The notes under the pieces were generated by a model that searched no databases, was not told the DNA's origin, and saw only the letters and a list, made by a program, of their open reading frames with translations. A stretch of DNA of 64,000 bases from Stenotrophomonas sp. Marseille-Q4652 (GTDB taxonomy: Bacteria > Pseudomonadota > Gammaproteobacteria > Xanthomonadales > Xanthomonadaceae): positions 2,773,001 through 2,837,000 of the forward strand of contig NZ_CAKAKE010000001.1 of the NCBI RefSeq assembly GCF_916618915.1, given 5' to 3'. Each line of letters starts with the position of its first letter. Position 1 is the stretch's first letter. The translations under genes and the position numbers were made by a program. Below, one piece after another: positions 9,566 through 20,114 of the stretch.

Positions 9566-10518
9566 GCGCTGCGGGCGATCGCCGCCAGCGCCCGGGCGTG
9601 GGCGGGGGCGTCGTTGAGGCAGGGGATGTAGCGCATGCTCGCGCCGCGCTCGGCCAGGGTTTCAGTAAAGCCCATGGCCACTTCCTCCAGCGTCTCCAGG
9701 CAGTCGGTGGCAAACCCGGGACAGACCACGTCGAACGAGCGCACGCCGGCTTCGGCCATCTCCCACAGCATCGGTTCGGCGTAGGGCTGCAGCCAGGTTT
9801 CGCGGCCGAAGCGCGACTGGTAACCCATCTTCCATTCGCCGTCGGCCAGGCCAAGCGCATTGGCGATGGCCTGGGCGCTGGCCTCGCAGCGCTGCGGGTA
9901 GGGATCGCCCTGGTCGGCCAGCCGCTGCGGGATGCCGTGGAACGAGAACACCAGCTGCTCGCCATGGCCGTTGTGCTGCCAGTACTCGCGGATCGACCCG
10001 GCCACCGCGTCCACCCAGTCCGCGTCGATGGCGTAGTCGCGTACGCGGCGCAGCGTCACCTGGCGGTTGCGGGCCTGCCACGCATCGAGCTTGTCCTCGA
10101 TCGAGGCGGTGGTGGTGGTGGAGTACTGCGGATACAGCGGCAGCACCACGATCTCCCGGGCACCGTCGGCCACGAGGACATCGAGCGCCGGTTCCAGCGC
10201 CGGCTGGCCATAGCGCATGGCGTGGCGCACCTGCCAGTCCGGCAGCTCGGCCTGCAGGCCCTTCGCCAGGCGCTGGGTGTAGACCGCCAGCGGCGAGCCC
10301 TCCGGCAGCCACACCTGCGCGTACTTGGCCGCCGAGCGCGAACCTCGCAGCGGCAGGATCACCCCGTGCAGCAGCGGCCACCACAGCAGCTTCGGGATCG
10401 CCACGACCCGTGGGTCACCTAGGAACTCGGCCAGGTAGCGACGCACCGCCGGGGCGGTGGGCGTATCGGGCGTGCCGAGGTTGACGACAAGCAGGGCAGT
10501 GCGGGCGGGCTGGTTCAT
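9562..10518 (-). CDS. hemH: Ferrochelatase HemH
   Basis: Inserts Fe2+ into protoporphyrin IX, the last step of protoheme synthesis, at the inner membrane or in the cytoplasm. 318 residues, normal for bacterial enzymes. Recognisable blocks are [13 protein letters not shown] at the N-terminus, [21 protein letters not shown] with the metal-binding His, [15 protein letters not shown], and [14 protein letters not shown] with the acidic residues. The ATG at 10518 is chosen over one further upstream because the family begins there and CAGAAT lies six bases before it. It is first in a pair with the overlapping hydrolase gene, and divergent from the SYLF gene. Confidence 0.95.
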   Translation of the reverse strand: MNQPARTALLVVNLGTPDTPTAPAVRRYLAEFLGDPRVVAIPKLLWWPLLHGVILPLRGSRSAAKYAQVWLPEGSPLAVYTQRLAKGLQAELPDWQVRHAMRYGQPALEPALDVLVADGAREIVVLPLYPQYSTTTTASIEDKLDAWQARNRQVTLRRVRDYAIDADWVDAVAGSIREYWQHNGHGEQLVFSFHGIPQRLADQGDPYPQRCEASAQAIANALGLADGEWKMGYQSRFGRETWLQPYAEPMLWEMAEAGVRSFDVVCPGFATDCLETLEEVAMGFTETLAERGASMRYIPCLNDAPAHARALAAIARSA

Positions 10519-10524
10519 GCCCGC

Positions 10525-10530
10525 ATTCTG
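10525..10530 (-). promoter_or_regulatory. -10-like hexamer for hemH (leaderless type)
   Basis: CAGAAT on the minus strand, six bases before the hemH ATG. The first base is off consensus; the spacing equals that of other genes here. Confidence 0.4.
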
Positions 10531-10684
10531 GCATCGCGCGCACGGTGGGGGCCATCGCAAATGCCCGATCGCCGCGATCACCTGCTTCGATGGGTTCCCT
10601 GACCGCTTACTGCCGGTTCATCGCGCCGCTACTAATTTCAGGCGCTTGCTTTATCTTTCCGTGCATCGACTCCTGGAGCCTCCC

Positions 10685-11584
10685 ATGCGCCGCCTGCCGT
10701 GCCTGCTGTTGCTGTTGTCCGCCAGCCTGTTGTCCGCCCCGGCCATGGCCGGCCCGCAGGAAGACCAGCGCGCCCGCAACGCGGTGCGTGTGCTCAGCGA
10801 GATCCAGGACATTCCCGAGCAGGCCATTCCCGACAAGCTGCTCGACGAGGGCCGCGCGATCATCGTCATCCCCGACACGATCAAGGCCGGCCTGGTCATC
10901 GGCGGGCGCCGCGGCCACGGCCTGCTCTCGGTGAAGACCGAGGAAGGCACCTGGTCCAACCCGGTGTTCATCAAGCTCACCGGCGGCAGCATCGGCTTCC
11001 AGGCCGGCGTGCAGTCCTCGGACGTGATCCTGGTGTTCCGCAACGACCGTTCGCTGGACAACATCGTCAATGGCAAGTTCACCCTCGGCGCCGATGCCGG
11101 CGTGGCCGCCGGTCCGGTCGGCCGCAACGCCGCCGCGGCCACCGATGGCCAGCTCAAGGCCGAGATCTGGTCGTGGTCGCGTGCGCGCGGCCTGTTCGCC
11201 GGCGTCGCCCTGGATGGCGCGGTGCTGCAGATCGATGACGATGCCAACCGCCAGGCCTACGGCACCAGCGTGACGCCGCGAATGATCATCGAAGGCCGCA
11301 TGCCGGCGCAGCCGTCCAGCGACGTGGTCTCGTTCCGCGACCGCCTGGAGGAATCCACCTATTCAGCGCGCGAGAAGCGCGGTACCGGCAGCAATGGCAA
11401 CGTCGCCGCCGCACCGCGTCCCAGCACCAGCACCCCGGTGCCAGTCGATGCACAGCAGGCGCCGCTGTCCAGTGGTGAAGCCACCACCGCGCCCCTGCAG
11501 GCGGTGCCTGCGCAGCAACAGCAGGGCTTCCAGCCGGTGTCCGATGGTGAGTTCCGCACCGAATCGCTGGACGACAACAACTGA
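10685..11584 (+). CDS. Secreted SYLF (YSC84/Ysc84-like) lipid-binding domain protein
   Basis: A 299-residue exported protein. Residues 1-21 form a signal peptide (LLLLLSASLLSAPAMA, then cleavage before GPQED). Residues 30-210 are a SYLF domain: IPDKLLDEGRAIIVIP, GGRRGHGLLSVK, WSNPVFIKLTGGSIGFQAG, GADAGVAAGPVGR, and WSWSRARGLFAGVALDG. In eukaryotes this fold binds phosphoinositides; bacterial members are periplasmic proteins of unclear role. The last 80 residues are low complexity, rich in Gln, Pro and Ser. A GGAG lies eight bases before the ATG. It stands alone between hemH and the tat operon. Confidence 0.88.
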   Translation: MRRLPCLLLLLSASLLSAPAMAGPQEDQRARNAVRVLSEIQDIPEQAIPDKLLDEGRAIIVIPDTIKAGLVIGGRRGHGLLSVKTEEGTWSNPVFIKLTGGSIGFQAGVQSSDVILVFRNDRSLDNIVNGKFTLGADAGVAAGPVGRNAAAATDGQLKAEIWSWSRARGLFAGVALDGAVLQIDDDANRQAYGTSVTPRMIIEGRMPAQPSSDVVSFRDRLEESTYSAREKRGTGSNGNVAAAPRPSTSTPVPVDAQQAPLSSGEATTAPLQAVPAQQQQGFQPVSDGEFRTESLDDNN

Positions 11585-11619
11585 CCTTCGGCAGGGGCGC
11601 CGCGCCCGGCGCGGTGCGT

Positions 11620-11625
11620 TATCCT
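11620..11625 (+). promoter_or_regulatory. -10-like hexamer upstream of tatABC and of a 29-codon ORF
   Basis: TATCCT followed by six bases and an ATG at 11632, the same spacing as other predicted leaderless promoters here. It could drive tatABC with a leader of about 110 bases. Confidence 0.35.
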
Positions 11626-11631
11626 CGCCCG

Positions 11632-11721
11632 ATGTGCTGGCGTTGCCGCAACGGCACGCCGGCCACGCGCCAGGCGCGTGACGCGGTCCGTTCCCACGCG
11701 GGGCGGCCTCCAAATCCATGA
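11632..11721 (+). CDS. Possible 29-residue ORF with CxxC ahead of tatA
   Basis: A small ORF, MCWRCRNGTPATRQARDAVR followed by nine more residues, ends 18 bases before tatA. It begins six bases after TATCCT, so it would be the leaderless first cistron if that promoter is real. It has one CxxC pair and seven arginines, with no recognisable family. It may be a regulatory leader peptide or chance; high GC makes spurious ORFs common. Confidence 0.2.
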   Translation: MCWRCRNGTPATRQARDAVRSHAGRPPNP

Positions 11722-11739
11722 TCAGGCGGGAAGGGCTTT

Positions 11740-11961
11740 ATGGGCAGCATGAGTTGGGTGCATTGGCTGGTGGTTCTGGTGATCGTGCTGCTGGTGTTCG
11801 GCACCAAGCGCCTGACCAGCGGCGCCAAGGACCTCGGCAGCGCGGTCAAGGAGTTCAAGAAGGGCATGCGCGAGGACGACAAGCCGGCCGCGCAGCTCGG
11901 CGATGCCAGCCGCAGCCAGGAAAGCAACCGCGAGAACCAGGCCGAGCAGGACCGGCGCTGA
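11740..11961 (+). CDS. tatA: Sec-independent protein translocase subunit TatA
   Basis: Forms the size-adaptable pore of the Tat system, which exports folded, often cofactor-bearing proteins across the inner membrane. 73 residues: a short hydrophobic helix ([16 protein letters not shown]), the FGTKRL hinge, an amphipathic helix with FKKGM, and a charged tail. A purine-rich GGCGGGAAGGG precedes the ATG. It is the first gene of tatABC, with 24 bases to tatB. Confidence 0.93.
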   Translation: MGSMSWVHWLVVLVIVLLVFGTKRLTSGAKDLGSAVKEFKKGMREDDKPAAQLGDASRSQESNRENQAEQDRR

Positions 11962-11985
11962 CCGCGTCCGCACAGGCGTCGTTGC

Positions 11986-12399
11986 GTGTTCGACATCGGT
12001 TTCAGTGAGCTGCTGCTGATCGCAGTGGTGGCCCTGGTTGTCCTTGGTCCCGAGCGCCTGCCCAAGGCGGCGCGCTTTGCCGGCCTGTGGGTGCGCCGCG
12101 CGCGCAACCAGTGGGATTCGGTCAAGCAGGAGCTCGAGCGCGAGCTGCACGCCGAGGAACTCAGGCGCAACCTGCAGCAGGTGCAGGCGGCGATGCGCCA
12201 GAGCGAGGCCCAGCTGCGTGCCAGCAGCGAACAGCTGCAGAACGAAACCGATGCGCTGCGTCGCCAGGTCGAAGGCGACGGGGTGGATCCGGTCGTTGAA
12301 GCGAGCCCGGCAGAACCCACAGCAGGCATCCCCGGCAACGCCATCGAGTCGACCGATGCGACCGATGCAGGCAAGCCGCCCACGGAGCCGCGTCCATGA
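11986..12399 (+). CDS. tatB: Sec-independent protein translocase subunit TatB
   Basis: Partner of TatC in twin-arginine signal recognition. 137 residues: [26 protein letters not shown] is the conserved membrane helix and hinge (about residues 1-26), followed by a long amphipathic/coiled-coil stretch rich in Glu, Gln and Arg and an acidic Pro/Ala tail. The start codon is GTG at 11986, fixed by the conserved N-terminus. Its ATGA end overlaps the tatC start by four bases, so translation is coupled. Confidence 0.94.
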   Translation: MFDIGFSELLLIAVVALVVLGPERLPKAARFAGLWVRRARNQWDSVKQELERELHAEELRRNLQQVQAAMRQSEAQLRASSEQLQNETDALRRQVEGDGVDPVVEASPAEPTAGIPGNAIESTDATDAGKPPTEPRP

Positions 12400-13148
12400 G
12401 CCTGCCCCCGGAGAACGAAGCGCCGCTGGTTGCCCATCTGCTCGAGCTGCGCTCGCGGCTGATCCGCGGCCTGGCCGGCCTGGTCATGGTGCTGCTGGCG
12501 CTGCTGCCGTTCTCGCGCACGCTCTACACCCAGCTGGCGATGCCGCTGGTATCGCAGCTGCCCACCGGGCAGTCGATGATCGCGACCAACCCGGCCGGCG
12601 CGTTCTTCGCGCCGATCAAGCTGACCTTCTTCGTCGCCCTGTTCGTGGCGGTGCCGTGGCTGCTGTACCAGGCCTGGGCGTTCGTGGCCCCCGGCCTGTA
12701 CGCACGCGAGAAGCGGCTGGCGGTACCGCTGCTGCTCTCGTCGATGCTGCTGTTCTACCTCGGCTGCGTGTTCGCCTACTTCCTGGTGCTGCCGTCGGTG
12801 TTCCACTTCCTGACCACGTTCCGGCCGGACGTCATCGCCATCACCCCCGATGCCACCGCGTACCTGGACTTCGTGATGGCGATTTTCTTCGCCTTCGGGC
12901 TGAGCTTCGAGCTGCCGGTGGCGATGGTGATCCTGGTCCTGCTGGGCTGGGTCAGCCCGGCGCAGCTGCGCGAGGGCCGTGGCTACGCCATCGTCGGCAT
13001 CTTCGTGCTCGCGGCCATCGTGACCCCGCCGGACGTGGTGTCGCAGCTGATGCTGGCGATCCCGATGTGCGCGCTGTACGAGCTGGGCATCCACGCCGCG
13101 CGCTGGCTGACCGGGCGTCCGCGCGTGGGCCAGGGCGACTCGTCCTGA
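12396..13148 (+). CDS. tatC: Sec-independent protein translocase subunit TatC
   Basis: Multi-pass receptor for twin-arginine signal peptides. At 250 residues with six hydrophobic segments, it shows the conserved N-terminal [11 protein letters not shown], the cytoplasmic-loop region [12 protein letters not shown], and [14 protein letters not shown]. It is the last gene of tatABC; a strong hairpin follows 29 bases after its stop. Tat substrates are not identifiable in the window with certainty. Confidence 0.95.
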   Translation: MSLPPENEAPLVAHLLELRSRLIRGLAGLVMVLLALLPFSRTLYTQLAMPLVSQLPTGQSMIATNPAGAFFAPIKLTFFVALFVAVPWLLYQAWAFVAPGLYAREKRLAVPLLLSSMLLFYLGCVFAYFLVLPSVFHFLTTFRPDVIAITPDATAYLDFVMAIFFAFGLSFELPVAMVILVLLGWVSPAQLREGRGYAIVGIFVLAAIVTPPDVVSQLMLAIPMCALYELGIHAARWLTGRPRVGQGDSS

Positions 13149-13176
13149 TCCCATCGCAGGCCATGCCGTAACGAAG

Positions 13177-13201
13177 GACCCCGGCACGTGGCCGGGGTCC
13201 T
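13177..13201. terminator. Hairpin between convergent tatC and BPSS1780-type gene
   Basis: Perfect 10-bp stem GGACCCCGGC / GCCGGGGTCC with a five-base loop, lying between two converging genes. No T-tract on either side, so termination efficiency is uncertain. Confidence 0.6.
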
Positions 13202-13204
13202 GGA

Positions 13205-14098
13205 TCATGCGGCGAAGATGTTGTCCGGCTGCAGCGCGGGCGGGCGCGGGGCCTGGGGCCCGAACATCTGCTTCCACGCGGCATAGACCGCGCCGGCCAG
13301 CACCGGCATCACCACCGCCATCAGCAGCAGCTGCGCCACCCACAGGGCCAGCAGCTGGCCGCCAAGCAGCTGTGCCACCAGCGCCACCACCATCACGATG
13401 AAGTAGATCGCGAACACGGCCACGAAGGACAGCACGAAGAACACCAGCATCGGCAACAGGTTGCAGAACGCGCTGCGCAGGCTCTCGCGCAGGGCCAGCA
13501 GGCCGTTGCGGTGCTGGAACATCACCTGCGGCGACAGGGTGAACAGCGCCAGCGCCATCGCCGCGAAGGTCACCACCACCAGCAGCAGCCACAGCAGGAT
13601 GCGGCCGGCCGGCAGGCTGGCGACCAGCGCCTCGATCACCTCCGGGTCGGGCTGCTCGCCGGACTGGCTCAGTTCGTTGAGCTGGGACATCACATCGCCC
13701 AGCTGCTGCAGGCCACTGCTGCCCAGCAGCAGCAACAGCAGGCCGCCGAGCAGCAGGCCACCGGCCAGCTGCGGCAGCAGGGCCACCAGCAGGTGCGGCG
13801 CGCGGCCGTCCTGCAGGCCCTGCACCAGGTGCGCCGGCTGCGCCGGGCGGCCCTCGTCGACCTCGCGCACCGCCCACACCATGCCGCCGAAGAAAACCGG
13901 GCCGGCCAGCGCCAGCAGGAACTGGCCGATGGTGGCCAGGGCCGGGTGCAGCATCGACAGCGCCATGACCACCAGGGCGGCCAGGCCCCACAGCACGCCC
14001 AGCAGGCCCAGCGCCAGCGGCGCACGGCGCAGCAGCGAGAAGCCAGTCAACAGCCATTCCGCGCCGGCCGAGGCCGGCAGCTTGCGAATTTCGCTCAT
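13205..14098 (-). CDS. BPSS1780-family integral membrane protein
   Basis: A 297-residue polytopic membrane protein with about six hydrophobic segments, starting MSEIRKLPASAGAEWLLTGF. The motif PQVMFQHRNGLLALRESLRS is typical of the BPSS1780 family, which has no established function. A soluble loop rich in acidic and Gln residues (QLNELSQSGEQPDPEVIEAL) sits between two segments near residue 145. It is not obviously in an operon: tatC converges on one side, and the amidotransferase gene lies on the same strand 106 bases upstream. Confidence 0.75.
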   Translation of the reverse strand: MSEIRKLPASAGAEWLLTGFSLLRRAPLALGLLGVLWGLAALVVMALSMLHPALATIGQFLLALAGPVFFGGMVWAVREVDEGRPAQPAHLVQGLQDGRAPHLLVALLPQLAGGLLLGGLLLLLLGSSGLQQLGDVMSQLNELSQSGEQPDPEVIEALVASLPAGRILLWLLLVVVTFAAMALALFTLSPQVMFQHRNGLLALRESLRSAFCNLLPMLVFFVLSFVAVFAIYFIVMVVALVAQLLGGQLLALWVAQLLLMAVVMPVLAGAVYAAWKQMFGPQAPRPPALQPDNIFAA

Positions 14099-14204
14099 TC
14101 CATTTCCGAGAAGGGGGAACGCCCGCAGACCCCGGGCGCGCCGCGATTATCGCCGGAACCCGTGGGCCCAGCGAGTGAAGCGTGTTCAGCCCGCGATCGT
14201 GCGT

Positions 14205-14933
14205 TCAGTGCACGGGCGCGTGGCGGGCATGCCGTACGAAACGACGAAGCAACTGGCGTGCCAGGGGCGCGGCGGTGACCTGGCGGACCACGGTGCGGGC
14301 GCAGCCACCATGGCGGGCGATGCAGTCGGCGCGGGCGCGCACGTAGCCGCGCATGTGATGGGTGGCGAATTCGGGATGGAACTGCACGCCCCAGGTGTTC
14401 TGGCCCCAGCGGAAGGCGTGGCAGTTGTCCTGGGTGGAGCGGGCCAGCACGGTGGCGCCGGCCGGGGCCCGCAGCACCGTCTGCAGGTGGGTGGCGTGGG
14501 CCGGGAAGCGCGCCGGCAGGCCGGCGAACAGCGGATCCTCGGCGGCCGGCGGCTCCAGGTCCAGCACGATGGTGCCGGACTCGCGCCCGGCCGGGTTGTA
14601 GTCAACCTCGCCACCGAGGGCGTGGGCCAGCAGCTGGTGGCCGTAGCAAATGCCGAACAGCGGCATGCCCTCGTGGGCGGCCTCGCGCAGCCAGTCGGCG
14701 CAGCGTTCGCTCCACTCGGCGCGGTCGGTGACGAATGCCGCCGAGCCGGTGACGATGGCTGCGGCGAACCGGTCGCGCTCGGGCAGTGCCTCGCCCTGGG
14801 CGACATTGACCACCACGATGTCGGCCTGCTCGAGCCCGGCGGCGACGCGGATCCAGTGCGGAAACCGGCCATAGCGCCGCAGCGAAGGCACCGGCTGGCC
14901 GGTTTCGAGGATCAGGAACGGGGCACGTTTCAT
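14205..14933 (-). CDS. Class I glutamine amidotransferase (GuaA-like, stand-alone)
   Basis: A 242-residue stand-alone glutaminase domain. The nucleophile Cys96 is in GICYGHQLLAHALGG; the His/Glu pair is in VQFHPEF, completing the class I triad. Related stand-alone proteins are often annotated as GMP synthase glutamine amidotransferase-like. With no synthetase partner next to it, the ammonia acceptor is unknown, and some relatives act on gamma-glutamyl amines instead. Its ATG overlaps the stop of the upstream GspE-like gene (ATGA), so the two are translationally coupled despite unrelated predicted roles. Confidence 0.85.
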   Translation of the reverse strand: MKRAPFLILETGQPVPSLRRYGRFPHWIRVAAGLEQADIVVVNVAQGEALPERDRFAAAIVTGSAAFVTDRAEWSERCADWLREAAHEGMPLFGICYGHQLLAHALGGEVDYNPAGRESGTIVLDLEPPAAEDPLFAGLPARFPAHATHLQTVLRAPAGATVLARSTQDNCHAFRWGQNTWGVQFHPEFATHHMRGYVRARADCIARHGGCARTVVRQVTAAPLARQLLRRFVRHARHAPVH

Positions 14934-16750
14934 TCCGGGGGAGGCAGGACCGACAGGACTTCCTCGATTGTAGTCAGCCCCGCGGCGACCTTTTCAAGGC
15001 CGGCGCGGCGCAGGGTGCGCAGCCCGGCACCGCGTGCGGCGCGGCTGAACTGGGCCAGGTCCATGTCCGCGCGGATCAGCCCGCGCAGCGGCAAAGCCAA
15101 TGGCAGCAACTCATACAGGCCGATCCGGCCCAGGTAGCCGGTGCGCCGGCACTCCAGGCAGCCGACCGGCGCACATGGCGCCAGGACATCAGGTAATGAA
15201 GCATCGCCATCTCGCAGCGCGGCCCAGTCGGTATCGGTGAGCGGCTGCGGCTGCTTGCAGTGCGGGCACAGGGTGCGGACCAGGCGCTGGGCCAGCACGC
15301 CGTTGAGGGTGGAGGCGATCAGGTAGTGCGGCACGCCCAGGTCGAGCAGGCGGGTGATGGCCGAGGCTGCGTCGTTGGTGTGCAGGGTGGACAGCACCAG
15401 GTGGCCGGTCAGCGCCGCCTGCACCGCCATCTGCGCGGTCTCCAGGTCACGGATCTCGCCGATCATGATGATGTCCGGGTCCTGGCGCAGCAGCGTGCGC
15501 ACGCCGGCGGCGAAGTCCAGGTCGATGTTGGCCTGCACCTGCATCTGGTTGAACTCCGGCCAGATCATCTCGATCGGGTCCTCGACCGTGCACACGTTGA
15601 CATCGGCGGTGGCCAGCCGCTTGAGCGTGGAATACAGGGTGGTGGTCTTGCCCGAGCCGGTCGGGCCGGTGACCAGCACGATGCCGTGCGGGCGGCCCAC
15701 CAGGTCATGCCAGCCGGCCGCTTCCTCGGGACTGAAGCCGAGCTGGTCGATGGTCTTGAACGCCGAGTCCGGGTCGAAGATGCGCATCACGCACTTCTCG
15801 CCGAAAGCGGTGGGCATGGTCGACAGGCGCATCTCGACCTCGCGCCCGCCCGGCGAGCGGGTCTTGATGCGGCCATCCTGCGGACGGCGGCGCTCGGCCA
15901 GGTCCATGCGCCCGAGCACCTTGATGCGGCTGACCACGGCGGTCATCACCGACGGCGGGACCTCGAACACCTTGTGCAGCACGCCGTCGATGCGGAAGCG
16001 CACCCGGCCCATGTCGCGGCGCGGCTCCAGGTGGATGTCGCTGGCGCGCTGCTCGTAGGCGTACTGCAGCAGCCAGTCGACGATGCTGACGATGTGGTGG
16101 TCATCGGCATTGACGTCGCCGGCGCGGCCCAGCTCGACCAGCTGCTCGAAGCTGGGCACCGCGCTGCCACCGCCGGCGTCGCGCGCATCGGCGCGGGCGC
16201 CGCGCACCGAGCGGGTCACGCCGAAGAACTCCATCGTGTAGCGGTGCAGGTCCAGCGGATTGACCAGCACGGTCTCGACGCGGCGCCGGCTCAGGTGCTG
16301 CACATCGGCCAGCCAGTCCAGCGCGGTCGGCTCGCTGGTGGCCACCAGCACGCGGTCCACCTCCACCGCCAGCGGCAGGATCCGGTGCCGCCGCGCGTAG
16401 GCGTGGGAGACCACGGCGGTGGCAGAGGCCACGTCCACCCGGGTCGGGTCGATGCGCAGGTAGGGCATGCCGGTGCGGGCGGCCAGCCATTCGGTCAGCC
16501 GTTCCAGGCCCAGCTCGCCGGCCGGTGGCCTGCCGGCCTGCAGCTTGAGGTTGGCCAGCAGCACCAGCGGATGCACCTCGCTGGGATTGCGCGCGCCAAC
16601 GGCGGAGAACTGGATGCGCTCGCGGTCGGCCTCGGCGACCATGCCATCGGCCACCAAGGCGGCGGCGACGCGTTCAAACACCAGCCGGCCGGGGGGCAGC
16701 GGCGCCGCGTCCGGACCGCTGGCGAAGGGGGCCGTCGGGCGTGGATCCAT
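14930..16750 (-). CDS. GspE/PilB-family secretion ATPase, orphan
   Basis: Hexameric motor ATPase of the type II secretion / type IV pilus class, 606 residues. Residues 1-200 resemble the GspE N-terminal domain (LAARTGMPYLRIDPTRVD). Next come the Asp-box region with ASDIHLEPRRD, Walker A GPTGSGKTTTLYS near residue 360, Walker B in DPDIIMIGEIRD, a His box (LSTLHTNDA), and a four-cysteine zinc motif (CPHCKQ and CLECRR). All catalytic parts are present. No pseudopilin, secretin or inner-membrane partner lies nearby, so it must serve a system encoded elsewhere. The ATG at 16750 is favoured; one at 16813 would add 21 residues. Confidence 0.88.
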   Translation of the reverse strand: MDPRPTAPFASGPDAAPLPPGRLVFERVAAALVADGMVAEADRERIQFSAVGARNPSEVHPLVLLANLKLQAGRPPAGELGLERLTEWLAARTGMPYLRIDPTRVDVASATAVVSHAYARRHRILPLAVEVDRVLVATSEPTALDWLADVQHLSRRRVETVLVNPLDLHRYTMEFFGVTRSVRGARADARDAGGGSAVPSFEQLVELGRAGDVNADDHHIVSIVDWLLQYAYEQRASDIHLEPRRDMGRVRFRIDGVLHKVFEVPPSVMTAVVSRIKVLGRMDLAERRRPQDGRIKTRSPGGREVEMRLSTMPTAFGEKCVMRIFDPDSAFKTIDQLGFSPEEAAGWHDLVGRPHGIVLVTGPTGSGKTTTLYSTLKRLATADVNVCTVEDPIEMIWPEFNQMQVQANIDLDFAAGVRTLLRQDPDIIMIGEIRDLETAQMAVQAALTGHLVLSTLHTNDAASAITRLLDLGVPHYLIASTLNGVLAQRLVRTLCPHCKQPQPLTDTDWAALRDGDASLPDVLAPCAPVGCLECRRTGYLGRIGLYELLPLALPLRGLIRADMDLAQFSRAARGAGLRTLRRAGLEKVAAGLTTIEEVLSVLPPPE

Positions 16751-16844
16751 CTGCCGGGTGTCCTGTGCTGCCGTGTGAGGCGGGATTGGGAGGGCCATCG
16801 CCCCGTATCGCAAACGGCCGGACGGCTGCGGCGCGGGCGGTCGC

Positions 16845-16850
16845 TATACT
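16845..16850 (+). promoter_or_regulatory. Probable -10 element of the glyQS operon
   Basis: TATACT, 30 bases before the glyQ ATG, in the 130-base gap shared with the divergent GspE-like gene. No convincing -35 is visible. Confidence 0.4.
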
Positions 16851-16880
16851 AGCGCACCCCTCCGTACGGCTATCCGCAGC

Positions 16881-17788
<908 letters not shown>

Positions 17789-17792
<4 letters not shown>

Positions 17793-19882
17793 GCATGAAA
17801 CCGCTGCTGGTCGAACTGGGCGTGGAAGAGCTGCCGGTCAAGGCGCTGCCGGGCCTGGCGCAGGCCTTCTTCGATGGCGTGGTCGATGGCCTGGCCAGAC
17901 GTGGCATCGCCTTCGAGCGTGGCGATGCAAAGCCGCTGTCGACCCCGCGCCGGCTGGCCGTGCTGCTGCCGGGCGTGGCCAGCGAGCAGCCCGAGCAGCA
18001 TTCCGAAGTGCTGGGGCCCTACCTCAACATCGCGCTGGATGCCGACGGCAAACCGACCAAGGCACTGGCCGGCTTTGCCGCCAAGGCCGGCATCGAGTGG
18101 ACGCAGCTGGAGCGCACCACCGATGCCAAGGGCGAGCGCTTCGTGCACCGTTCGGTCAAGCCGGGCGCGGCCACCGCCGCGCTGCTGCCGGAAATCGTGG
18201 CCGAGGCCATCGCCGCGATGCCGATCCCCAAGCCGATGCGCTGGGGCGCGCACGAATACGCCTTCGCCCGGCCGGTGCACTGGCTGGTCCTGCTGCACGG
18301 CAAGGACGTGGTCGCGGCCGAACTGCTGGGACTGACGTCCGACCGCATGAGCCGCGGCCACCGCTTCCTGCACGACAAGCAGGTGTGGCTGAGCAGCCCG
18401 GAGGACTACGTCGCCTCGCTGCAGGCCGCCTTCGTCGTGGTTGATCCGGACGCGCGCCGCGAGCGCATCGTGCGCGAGGTCAATGCCGCGGCCGAACAGG
18501 CCGGCGGCGTGGCCCGCATCACCGAGGACAACCTCGAGCAGGTGGTGAACCTGGTCGAATGGCCGAGCGCGGTGCTGTGCAGTTTCGAGCGCGAATTCCT
18601 GGCGGTGCCGCAGGAAGCACTGATCGAGACGATGGAGATCAACCAGAAGTTCTTCCCGGTGCTGGATGCCGAAGGCAAGCTCACCGAGAAGTTCATCGGC
18701 ATCGCCAACATTGAATCCAGGGACGTGGCCGAGGTGGCCAAGGGCTACGAGCGCGTGATCCGCCCGCGCTTTTCCGATGCCAAGTTCTTCTTCGACGAGG
18801 ACCTCAAGCAGGGTCTGGAAGCGATGGGCCAGGGCCTGTCCACGGTGACCTACCAGGCCAAGCTGGGCACGGTGGCCGACAAGGTGCAGCGCGTCGCCGC
18901 GCTGGCGCAGGCGATCGCGCCGCAGGTCGGCGTCGATGCCGGAAAGGCCCGCCGGGCCGCCGAACTGGCCAAGAACGACCTGCAGAGCCGCATGGTGGGC
19001 GAGTTCCCGGAACTGCAGGGCATCGCCGGTCGCCACTACGCCATTGCTGCCGCCGAGGACGCCGAGGTGGCGCTGGCCATCGACGAGGCCTACCAGCCGC
19101 GTTTTGCCGCCGACGACATCGCGACCTCGGCGCTGGGCAAGGTGCTCGCCATTGCCGAACGCCTGGACACCCTGGCCGGTGGCTTTGCCGCAGGCCTGAA
19201 GCCGACCGGCAACAAGGACCCCTTCGCCCTGCGCCGCAATGCGCTGGGCCTGGCGCGCACGATCATCGAGTCGGGCTTTGACCTTTCGATCAATGACCTG
19301 TTGTCCAATGCGGTAGAAGCTATTGGCCCGCTTCCTGTTGGAAAAGGTGATGAAAAGGCTTACGCCGACCGCGGGGAGCTCTATGACTTCATCATTGACC
19401 GCCTGAAGGGCTACTACGCCGACAAGGGCGTGCCGGCCACCCACTTCAACGCGGTGGCCGAGCTGAAACCGGCGTCGCTGTACGACTTCGACCGCCGCAT
19501 CGACGCGATCGGCACCTTTGCCCAGTTGCCGGAGGCCGAGGCGCTGGCCGCGGCCAACAAGCGCATCCGCAACATCCTGCGCAAGGCCGAGGGCGAGATC
19601 CCGGCGGCGGTGGATGCCTCGCTGCTGCGCGAAGCGGCCGAGAGCGAGCTGGCCGAAGCGGTGGCCGCGGCCATCGCAGACACCGACGCCTCGCTGGCCG
19701 GCAAGGACTACGTCAGCGCGCTGGGCCGGCTGGCCCGCCTGCGTCCGCAGGTCGATGCGTTCTTCGACAAGGTGATGGTCAACGTCGACGAGCCGGCCGT
19801 GCGCAACAACCGCCTGGCGCTGCTGCGCACCCTGGGCGAGCGCCTCGGCAGCGTTGCCGCGATCGAGCACCTGTCCAACTGA
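17789..19882 (+). CDS. glyS: Glycine--tRNA ligase beta subunit
   Basis: Subunit of glycyl-tRNA synthetase responsible for tRNA recognition, 697 residues, full length for the family. N-terminal [15 protein letters not shown] and the block [14 protein letters not shown] are family hallmarks; the C-terminal quarter corresponds to the anticodon-binding domain. It is translationally coupled to glyQ and ends 10 bases before a long GC hairpin that should terminate the operon. A short stretch near 19290-19390 is less GC-rich than its surroundings, but it stays in frame and looks like normal variation. Confidence 0.97.
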
Positions 19883-19892
19883 CGGCTGCACC

Positions 19893-19919
19893 GCGCCGCG
19901 CCCGCAACGGGCGCGGCGC
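19893..19919 (+). terminator. glyQS terminator hairpin
   Basis: Twelve-base perfect stem GCGCCGCGCCCG / CGGGCGCGGCGC with a CAA loop, starting 10 bases after glyS. It is followed by TGTACT, not a proper T-tract. Confidence 0.65.
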
Positions 19920-20102
19920 TGTACTACCTCGCTGCGATCCGGGCGTCGCCGTGTCGGCGGCGCGCGCTGCGTGCATTCCCCCCGCCGGCCGGAAGGGCTG
20001 CGCGATCGCCTTGGCAGTTTCCGGCGCAAGCCGCTGTATTCACAGTGGTTTCACTGCGGCCATGCCGTCGCGGCGCTGACACACGCAGATGCGAACGCCG
20101 GC

Positions 20103-20108
20103 TATGCT
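20103..20108 (+). promoter_or_regulatory. -10-like hexamer for tamA (leaderless type)
   Basis: TATGCT, then six bases, then the tamA ATG at 20115. This is the same sequence and spacing as the YgjP-type gene at 4725. Confidence 0.55.
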
Positions 20109-20114
20109 GTGCGC

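Noticed and set aside
19290..19390. Less GC-rich patch inside glyS as a sign of transfer or recombination
   Set aside because: It is short, in frame, and encodes normal family sequence. Local codon variation is enough.
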